DNA from: Rhizophagus sp. LPA8_4_AMF
Taxonomy: Eukaryota; Glomeromycota; Glomeromycetes; Glomerales; Glomeraceae
Direction: 5' to 3'
DNA: 21,375 nucleotides
Assembly (NCBI GenBank): GCA_021464525.1
Contig: JADRCO010001209.1
Location: 1 to 21,375, forward strand
The notes below the pieces were generated by a model. That model was not told the DNA's origin and made no database searches. It was given only the letters and a program-made list of their open reading frames with translations. The position numbers and the translations under genes were made by a program. Of this stretch, positions 1 through 8,417 are shown piece after piece (within the stretch, counting starts at the first letter, position 1; every line of letters starts with the position of its first letter).

Positions 1-396
1 CAAGTGAAAAAAGAACTAATAACATTCAAACACATCCACAAGCAATCTATACTAGCAGACTTTTAAATTTCAAAAATCTTCCAGAACCAGTAAATTCAGG
101 TAATTTAATTTATATTTTCTTGATAACAGAAATAAATTTAAGTTTTCTAATTACAATATTTTTATTTTAATAAGTAATATATTTCAGTTATTTGTAACCA
201 GTATAATTAATAATATTCTTATTTTTTAACATTATATTAATCTAATATTAGTATCAGAAGATTTGGATTGCCAATTAGACGTATTAAGTAAGATATTTAT
301 TTTTCGGTTCTTTATTTTGCTAATACTTATTAATTTACTTATTTTGTAGTAAATCTTAATGAAATTAATCAAGATGAAGAAAATAATATTGAATGA
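1..396 (+). CDS. 3' end of a kinase-family gene (partial, last three exons)
   Basis: Only the C-terminal tail lies in the window. Three exons can be read: up to 99, 252-287 and 350-396 (stop TGA 394-396). The phases agree: the G at 99 joins TA at 252-253, and the A at 287 joins TA at 350-351. The first exon reads HPQAIYTSRLLNFKNLPEPV, a tail I recognise from the expanded Rhizophagus kinase family. It corresponds to the SSKL...IYQFD.LPEPRNA segment of the two kinase genes further along. The last exons are acidic and Asn-rich (SEDLDCQLDVL, then NLNEINQDEENNIE). Introns 100-251 and 288-349 are GT-AG. The kinase domain itself lies upstream of the window, so activity cannot be judged. Family assignment is by motif recall; exon borders are seen in the sequence. 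Confidence 0.72.
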
Positions 397-843
397 TTTT
401 TTTTATAAGAATCAAAGAATTTAGTTTAATTAAAATTAGATTATTAAATTATTCTTTTATACTAATTATTATTTATGGTTTTGTATGTAATATTTTAGGT
501 TAATAAAAATAAATTAAAATTGGTTTTTAGCTTTTGGCTGTTCAATTTATGCAATTAGTTTTGTCTCTAATAACTATCCAGTAACTATTTTTGATGAAAA
601 AGATTTAACATACAGTATTAGAATGTAATGCCAAATTAAGGCCATTCTGTCATTCTCAAACATTTCTTTCAATTTGATCAGATAGGTGATGTCATTGTGT
701 TCAAGTGTCACATTCAATAATGAGATCAATGAGATCAATGGAAATCTGTGGGATCAGTGATGGTTATGGGAATCAAGAAGGGTAAAATGATCCATAACTT
801 TGTAACAAATGTATACAAATAATAAATAGTATTTTTTCTTCAT
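397..843. other. intergenic stretch without a recognisable gene
   Basis: AT-rich sequence after the kinase-tail stop codon. The only local structure seen is a 9-nt doublet, GAGATCAAT twice in a row at about 722-739. No open frame of note and no RNA gene is visible. Confidence 0.5.
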
Positions 844-929
844 GTTAATATATGGTTAGCTCTCAGATTTTTTGACCAACCAATTCATAATTCCTTGATG
901 GTTAATATATGGTTAGCTCTCAGATTTTT
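844..929. repeat. 29-bp direct repeat pair ahead of a TATA box
   Basis: Two identical 29-nt copies lie at 844-872 and 901-929, spaced by 28 nt. Both begin GTTAATATATGGTTAGCTCT and both are preceded by ATG. They sit about 45-130 bp upstream of a TATATAAA box, so they may be duplicated promoter elements of the short gene that follows. Function is inferred from position only. Confidence 0.75.
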
Positions 930-971
930 GGTCAGCCATGCTGCAAATCATGTTCCAAATTGTTTTTTTTT

Positions 972-979
972 TATATAAA
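972..979 (+). promoter_or_regulatory. TATA box
   Basis: TATATAAA follows a T-run. About 25-30 bp later a leader rich in CAACTCAATAT and CAATATCAA repeats begins, without any ATG in the 1081 frame, and runs to AAAAATGG at 1077-1084. Spacing and composition fit a core promoter and 5' leader. This is inference from sequence; no transcript evidence is available. Confidence 0.5.
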
Positions 980-1080
980 CAACCATTGTTCGTATGATAT
1001 CCAACTCAATATCAACTCAATATCAATTCAACTCAACTCAATTCAATATTAATATCAATATCAATATTAATATAATAAAA

Positions 1081-1331
1081 ATGGACCGCATAAGTGCTAA
1101 CCAAATTAATAAAATTCTCCTTCCTTTTCGGGATAGCACTATTAGCATAACAACCAATTATAAGGAATATTACTATTATCACCTGATGTTGTTAACTATA
1201 TAGCGCGATCTGTATATGGTGTCAATTACATGCATTACTGTGCCGAAATGATCTGCACTTCAGAACTATACTTCCGACCTAATTTTTCTGATCTACATCA
1301 ATTCTGGCACTACAGTATATTGATCATATAA
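1081..1331 (+). pseudogene. broken 5' part of an unknown protein gene
   Basis: A start codon in good context (AAAAATGG) opens a 40-codon frame beginning MDRISANQINKILLPFRDST and stopping at 1201-1203. A longer start at 994 exists but reads through the repetitive leader, so 1081 is preferred. From about 1179 a second frame on the same strand looks protein-like, with SPDVVNYIARSVYGVNYMHY and then CAEMICTSELYFRPNFSDLH, ending at 1329-1331. The change of frame suggests a single small indel near 1170-1180. The coding look stops at about 1313, exactly where a kinase pseudogene on the other strand ends. I do not recognise the family. It is most likely the promoter-proximal piece of a host gene cut off by a rearrangement. 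A short intron between the two frames is possible, but no good donor/acceptor pair was found. Confidence 0.45.
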
Positions 1332-1864
1332 TATATTTTCTGAATGTAAAACTCTATGAATTGCATTTTCTCTGTGAATACTATAAAGTGATTAAGAATA
1401 TCTTTAGTAATTTCAATTCTTTCTTTCCATGTAAGTTGATTATGATTTGATTGTAAATATTTTCTTAAAGTTGTGTCAAATTTTCTCATTACAAGCATAT
1501 AATTTTTATTAGATGGGTTTTGAGTTAGCCCATAAAATTGAACTATATTACACCATTAGCTATAGTCAAATGAGATTTAGCCTGCAAAAGATATAGTATT
1601 ATTATATTCAAATATTTATTTTTATTTAAAAACACTTTTAGGTTACATACCTCATCAAAGCAACTTTTATTAGCACTTTCAACATTTTCCAACTTTTTAA
1701 GTATTATTTCCTTGGTTTTTGATTTTTTTAATTGTTGTTGTTCAGAATTCTACTGTTTATACTTTCCAACACTCCAATCTGCTGTATAAATTTCAGAACA
1801 ACCACCTTTAATTATATGCTTTTTGAATTGCAGTGTAAACCAATTCATTCCGAATAGTTGGCAT
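1313..1864 (-). pseudogene. kinase-family pseudogene, internally deleted and 3'-truncated
   Basis: The minus strand starts at ATG 1864-1862 with MPTIRNELVYTAIQKAYN and then stops. This matches the MSTIRNELVWATIQKAY start of kinase gene A. Directly after it comes GGCSEIYTADW, the glycine-loop region, so roughly 125 residues including the Cys cluster are missing. Next come an exon ending SANKSCFDEV, a GT-AG intron of about 70 nt, and a second exon with MLVMRKFDTTLRKYLQSNHN and TWKERI. Homology ends in the catalytic-loop region, where the HRDLHSGN of the intact genes is altered. Nothing of the C-lobe remains. Several stops and frame changes are present. It is a third, inverted, dead relative of the two downstream kinase genes. 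An independent 62-codon open stretch inside it (1310-1498) is part of this remnant. Confidence 0.8.
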
Positions 1865-3040
1865 GATAATTCAAGTAATGATGACTTTAATTTTATTTGA
1901 TAAGTAAGTTTTAAAAAATTCAAAACAAATGTGAATAAAATAAAATTGAACTTTCAATATCATTTATATTTTATTTCCGATATTCCAAGTTTATTTATTA
2001 AGAAGCAAATTAAAATTTGTAATTTTATTTAATTTATGTATTGTTACAACAAACATAACAACGTTGTATTTATTGTTGATGTATTGCAAATTTTACGTAT
2101 AAAATTGTAATTTGTATAATATAACCGCAACTCTACTGTATAAACTGCAAATATTTATATTTCATTGTGTGAACTTTAACGTTAATGTTCAAAAAAGTGA
2201 AAAAAAAATTATTGACAATAGTATTATAAAAATTGTGCGGAATAAGCGTTATGTTGTGAAACATTCGATTTAAATAAAATTTTAATTACATTAAAGCAAT
2301 CCTACTAGTCTAGAATCTGATAATTTCTGTGATACGGTTTCAGTTTACCACATCCGCAATTATGATCATTCAAAATACATATATATTAATTAATAAAATG
2401 AAACAAAAAAGATATTATGAATAATTTAACTAGGAAAACGGAAACCGTTAAAGTCCGTCGCGCTCATTTACTTGGTATCTATTTTTATTAAAAAAAAAAA
2501 TTTGATTAAAAATACGTAACACCAAATAAAATAAGTAGTGTTACAAAATCGCCAGTGAAACAAGTAAAGCATATCAAAAAAGGAAAAAACAGGGGTAATT
2601 AGTGAGGTGACGTCAGCGGATGGACGGAAGGAAAATTTCATGGGTTAATCCAAAATCATTAATTCGTTATAAGTGCTCTACAATATAAAGTCCTCGCTAC
2701 GCTCGGACAATTACATATCTTTATGCATCCATTATAATGAGTGCATATAATAATTAATTACTACAAGTATTTTTTGAAACCGCTTAAAAAACATTTGTTT
2801 AAAAGATGATAGTAACGTAACAAACATTCGGTGTGTTTGCAAATTTCCACCAAAAATAGATCAGCGCTCAAGTTTATCCGAAGTTTGGTCGTACTCTAAA
2901 TGTTACACAACATCACAATAAATAAATGTTTCAAAGAAATATAATCTGTAATTATTTGATAATAATGAAAAAGGTGTCTAAAGTTAGTATCCGCAGAGAA
3001 CTCCTTAAAAGTACTGAGGTAGCCAAAAAATATTTATAAA
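1865..3040. other. intergenic desert with possible repeat-derived patches
   Basis: No convincing reading frame. Two islands are less AT-rich than their surroundings: around 2430-2480 (AAGTCCGTCGCGCTC) and around 2600-2720 (GACGTCAGCGGATGGACGG, then TCCTCGCTACGCTCGGAC). The second contains a GTCC...GGAC dyad. Such islands in a desert suggest old transposon-derived DNA, but no termini or protein remains were found. Confidence 0.4.
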
Positions 3041-3092
3041 CTGCTCGCATTTTTTCAGGACCGGAATTATAATAATTTCAGTCAGTGTTCAA
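3041..3092. repeat. dispersed repeat, copy 1 (GGACCGGAATTAT unit)
   Basis: About 52 nt containing TTTTTTCAGGACCGGAATTA followed by TAATTTCAGTCA. A second copy lies at 3304-3354 in the same orientation with only a few differences. The core is an imperfect palindrome (GACCGGAATTAT / ATAATTTCAGTC). Probably part of a high-copy fungal repeat or a miniature element end; that identification is inferred. Confidence 0.7.
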
Positions 3093-3303
3093 GTCTTCCA
3101 CAATGAGCACTTTTTAATTTACATATTACATTATCACAATTAATTACACATTATAAAAATATTATACTTATTTGATTAGTGTAAAATCATATATCGATAA
3201 ATTCAATTAAAAACTTGTAAATAATTTAGCGTAGTGAACTTTCTTTCATCAAAATAATATCAATTTTAGTCACATTAAATTAAACATTAGTGACGGACAA
3301 ATA

Positions 3304-3354
3304 GCTGCACGATTTTTTCAGGACCGGAATTATGATAATTTCAGTCAATGTCCA
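3304..3354. repeat. dispersed repeat, copy 2 (GGACCGGAATTAT unit)
   Basis: Matches 3041-3092 over about 50 nt: GATTTTTTCAGGACCGGAAT, then TATGATAATTTCAGTCAATG. The 211 bp between the copies shows no reading frame. Both copies are preceded by a CTG-C-CG-type word (CTGCTCGCA / CTGCACGA), so the homologous block begins just before the T-run. Confidence 0.7.
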
Positions 3355-4799
3355 AAAAGATATTAAGCTTTTTTACCCAAATTATCTAAAGGGAAAGATT
3401 TGCATGGCCGTTGCGTCCTGTCCACAGAAAAATTACCCCGAGACAAATATAATTTTTTTTAAATTTCTAGCGATCAAAACATTTGAATAGTTCCCTATCA
3501 TTATTCTGCAAGTCACTATATTCTTTGCTGTGACATTACATGCATTTATCATTGATTAAGTTGAGGAAAATGAAGAATTTTTTCGTATTTTTTTTTAAAA
3601 AACAAAAAAAATTTTTTCTGCTAATATTCCTCTTAGCTAAAGTATAAGTTATTATATCATTAATAATGTTGCAAATTTACTTATTTCTTGAATATTATTG
3701 ATTAGGTTTCTTTATGCATTATTAAACTAAAACATTGTTATTTTCGTCGAATAAAGGATTTCCTTAATTTTTTAATTTTTAATGAGAATTATGAAGTTTA
3801 TAATTATATTAATTTTAAAAACATAATTGAATAAAATTTAGTATTTTAAATATAAAATAATTTTAAAATTTCATTCATAAATGTAAATTTTTAAGAACTA
3901 TCAAAATTTGGATTTTTTTTTCAAGCAAATTCTTTTATACATCCATTTGACTAATTACGATATCGTTAGCTTTAAAGCTTAAAGCTTTCAAACCAAACGA
4001 AATAACAAAATCTAAATTATTAAAAATGCTTTTAATTTATTTTAAGGTATAATTCAATACTAACTACCGAATGTGGATTTGTAACTCATGTCAATAAAAT
4101 TAGTAATAAGTCATCATATGACAATGATTTATAAAATCTTTGCAACGAATCAGTGAGTGAATTAATGAGCGAGGTCAAGTAAATTAAACTAGAGAGGGAA
4201 TAGTAAATTAAAATAGAAAATATTTTTATACTAATCACCCTTTACCTATAAAGTTATGATAATAACATTAATTAGGCACAGAATTTAAAATACTTCTTTT
4301 ATTGTAAATCAATTTACGGTAATTTTACGTCGATCATAATGATAATTAGATATTTAGCGAACAAAATTGGAAACAAAAAAAAAAATAAATATTTTTTTTT
4401 TTTTGTAGTCCAAAAACGATAATATAAATAAAATACCACAAACAAATACAAGTCAGATGGTTTACAGAGTTAATTCTCTTTCAAAGAATTGTATGTAAAT
4501 ATTTTTGCATGTGACCTGTATTCAATAATAGTATAAATTGCATGTTTTTTTGTTTCTTACTTGATGATCAATGATTTTGTTATTAAGTTTTAGAAAATTG
4601 GTACGACATAAATCACAAGTCATATGAACTTTGATTTCCTAATCCGTCTTAGTAAATCGTGTAATATTATAAGACTCATTACTTTGAAAGGGAAGAATCA
4701 TACGCTTTAATTTGTTGATCACGAGTTTCTTTCTTATATATTCTCTCCAACTGCATTAATATACAATTTACTTTTCTCTTCCTTTATTTTTTCAACGAA
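3355..4799. other. intergenic desert upstream of the E2 gene
   Basis: AT-rich, with long homopolymer runs. One is a poly-A then poly-T hairpin around 4374-4404. No open frame above background, no tRNA-like fold and no repeat unit with clear ends was seen. The last 150 bp before 4800 are pyrimidine-rich, including a run at about 4768-4793, as is common just upstream of fungal start codons. Confidence 0.4.
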
Positions 4800-5798
<999 letters not shown>

Positions 5799-6627
5799 GT
5801 TATCATACTGTATAAATATCCATTTATCAATCCGACGTAATGTTAACGGTATATTATAAATTGGTGATTATTTTCTTCGTTCAAAACTTGTAAAAAAATA
5901 TTTTCATAATAAAGTATCACGATTAATCTAAAAATTAATTTCATGTGAAGGAATATTTTATTATAGCTAGCTTTCTTTTAATAAGCGCAAATAATTTAAA
6001 TACTAGTATATAATTAAGGAGGCGATTAAGAAATTTGCATTAAATTTCGATTGAATAGTAAAAATCATTATATCAGATATGCAATGTAGAATTAAATTTT
6101 ATTTAAGTTTAAAAAAAATTAATTAACTGCAATACACATGAACATATTGATACTTAGACGTTATTCTTGGTCCCTTAATGATCTATTTTATAAAAGAATA
6201 TTAAAAAAAAGGAATACTATGCTGTATCAACGAAGTTACGCACTCCATCAGAAACGAAAATTATGAGTAGCGCAAATTGATTCAAACGAAAGAACGCATA
6301 TTTCAATCATAAATCATAAATTTTTTTATAAATTATGGCAAAATTACAAAAACAAGGAGTACTCAAACCCTTATAATTTTTAACCTGCTACTAGGGCGAA
6401 AAGTGCACATAAAGCAACTAATAAATTAGTATAAATAAGGTTTACTTTCTACAATCTTTAAATCATTTTTTAAAATCTGATTTGATCTTATTAGTATAAT
6501 GCCATTATATACTGCATAATTAATCAAAATACATTTTAAACAATTATAAATAAATATAAACATTTGCATTTATTTATCAATTTGATAACAAATAAATAAT
6601 AATTGAGTATGAAGAAAAAAAGATCAT
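5799..6627. other. intergenic stretch between the E2 gene and F-box gene A
   Basis: AT-rich, no open frame and no repeat with definable ends. From about 6630 toward 6727 the sequence begins to match 14405-14545, for example AAATACGATAGAATA in both. That marks the outer edge of the duplicated cassette downstream of the F-box genes. Confidence 0.4.
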
Positions 6628-6727
6628 GAAATAAATAAATACGATAGAATACAATTCTTATAGTATTTTAAAATAATTTGTTTCTATTTACTAATATTTC
6701 AATTCTCATTAATATTTAAGGTACAAA

Positions 6728-7930
6728 CTAAGAACTAAAACATAATTTTATTTTAGGTGAATATTTCTTAATTTTCTTAGATATATCTTTTATATTTATA
6801 CATAAAAAATTTTCACTAAAAACTTCAATACTTTCCAAATATTGACAACTTATAAGAAATAATTCTAATGTTTTAAACTCATCATGATCAATTCTAGTAG
6901 AAAGATTTCTAATATTTGGACAGAATTCGACTATGGCTAAATTTAATGAATTATCATTACCTTCGACATAAAGTTCTTTTAAATTCTTACCATTATTTTC
7001 CAAGAATTTTACCAATAATTCATTCCTTGGACATTTCATACTAAATCTCAAACTTTGTAATTGCGGGAAAGTAGAGTATTGTAATCTATTAAAATCTTTA
7101 TAAAATTCGTTATTGTAAAATGTAAATACAAGTTCTTGTAAATTTGTGAATCTAGCGATAAATGATAATGGTATAGAAATCACGGGTGCCTGTCTTATTC
7201 CTCCATAGATACTAAATTTAATCAAAGAATTAGGAATTTTTTCTAACAAAGTATTTATATCTGTTAAATCTTCATAATATCCATATTGATCCACATACAA
7301 GTATCTTAGATATTGCTGAGCAGAAATGAAGTCTGCTAATCCATTTGAAATAACTCTGCTATTGAATCCTATTCTTAGTGTATGTATAGTTTTACATATT
7401 TTGGATAACTGATAAAAAAATTCAGGATCAATATTTGAATAAATATATAACTTTGAGAGATACTTTAAACAATCTCTTGCTCCAGGATATGATATAAAAT
7501 TTATTGATACCGATTTTATATATGCATACTTTAATTCTCTTAAAGAAGAAATTTGACACATAAGTAATTTGAAAATTTCTCGTGATAACGCAGCCGTATT
7601 TTTGTTTAATTTTGGAGATTGCCGGTTCCGAAGAAAATGTTTAACATTGTCAATAACTTCATGAACATCTAGATATTTACAAAATGATGCATAATTAAAT
7701 ATTGGAGTTTTTGAAGTTGAAATTGAAATTCCATTATCATATAAAATTTCTTTTGAATCATTTGGAAGGCAAGCGATTAAAGTATCAAGATTTATAATAC
7801 GTTTCCAATAAATTGGGACAAAAAATTTACACCAGCTTCGATTGACTAATAAGCAAGAATACAAAGTATTTGAATCATCCTCTAAATATTCGTTAATATC
7901 GTTAAGGCAATCGATAGGAAATTCTATCAT
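6728..7930 (-). CDS. F-box protein, cassette copy A
   Basis: Single-exon 400-residue frame. Residues 2-46 form an F-box: FPIDCLNDINEYLEDDSNTL, then YSCLLVNRSWCKF and YWKRI. In this family the F-box binds Skp1 in an SCF ubiquitin ligase while the rest selects the substrate. The remainder (about 130-395) has repeated L-x-x-L and N-x-x-E-L units such as FTNLQELVF, FPQLQSLRF and GKNLKELYV, typical of degenerate leucine-rich repeats. No signal peptide or membrane span. The start MIEFPID matches the internal MLQFPID of copy B, which supports this ATG. It faces away from kinase gene A, sharing a 487-bp intergenic region. The function is family knowledge; the substrate is unknown. The frame is intact, with no sign of decay. 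Confidence 0.9.
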   Translation of the reverse strand: MIEFPIDCLNDINEYLEDDSNTLYSCLLVNRSWCKFFVPIYWKRIINLDTLIACLPNDSKEILYDNGISISTSKTPIFNYASFCKYLDVHEVIDNVKHFLRNRQSPKLNKNTAALSREIFKLLMCQISSLRELKYAYIKSVSINFISYPGARDCLKYLSKLYIYSNIDPEFFYQLSKICKTIHTLRIGFNSRVISNGLADFISAQQYLRYLYVDQYGYYEDLTDINTLLEKIPNSLIKFSIYGGIRQAPVISIPLSFIARFTNLQELVFTFYNNEFYKDFNRLQYSTFPQLQSLRFSMKCPRNELLVKFLENNGKNLKELYVEGNDNSLNLAIVEFCPNIRNLSTRIDHDEFKTLELFLISCQYLESIEVFSENFLCINIKDISKKIKKYSPKIKLCFSS

Positions 7931-8417
7931 TTTTTAATAAAATATTCGGAGAGTGCGAGGAATCGTGTTCATTATTAATTGGCGTATTTATTTATTGTGT
8001 AATGATGACACAACGACACAACGCCTTAATAATTTTATCGGCTTTCGGGTAAACTTTTAAGCATAATAATTGTCGATCCGTTTGTCCGTTATTAGTTTTA
8101 GTCGGGAAAAATTTCTGATGTTTACATATTTTTGTTAATATACATATTTTTTTATTATTTTATAAGTATTACCAGTATCTTTCTGTTAATACCAATAATA
8201 AATTTTAAATAGTTTCACGATAATGCTTGTGCTTCCTCGAAGTTGTGACGCAATGATGTTCCACATTTATTGTTTCAATTGGTCAATTTGTAATTTATGC
8301 ATATTGTGGATTAGTGAAACAAACTTCGGAGTTAAAATCCGTAAAAATTTGAAAACCTTTTTTCAAACTTTTTTCAATTTACTTTAAATAAAGCTAAAAA
8401 TTTTTATCCAAATAATT
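7931..8417. promoter_or_regulatory. shared divergent promoter, cassette copy A
   Basis: 487 bp between the F-box A and kinase A starts. Two blocks are conserved with copy B. A 30-nt identical block (8034-8063, containing ATCGGCTTTCGGGTAAAC) lies about 104 bp upstream of the F-box start. AATTGGTCAATTTG (8277-8290) lies about 130 bp upstream of the kinase start. The latter contains ATTGG, a CCAAT box on the other strand, inside an AATTG/CAATT dyad. Conservation against diverged spacer suggests regulatory use, but this is inference. Confidence 0.55.

Noticed and set aside
3395-3430. AAGATTTGCATGGCCGTTGCG resembles the U6 snRNA core (AAGATTAGCATGGCC..TGCG).
   Set aside because: The match covers only about 20 nt. 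The 5' U6 stem, the ACAGAG box and the 3' part are not there, and no upstream element is convincing. At most a chance match or a decayed fragment.
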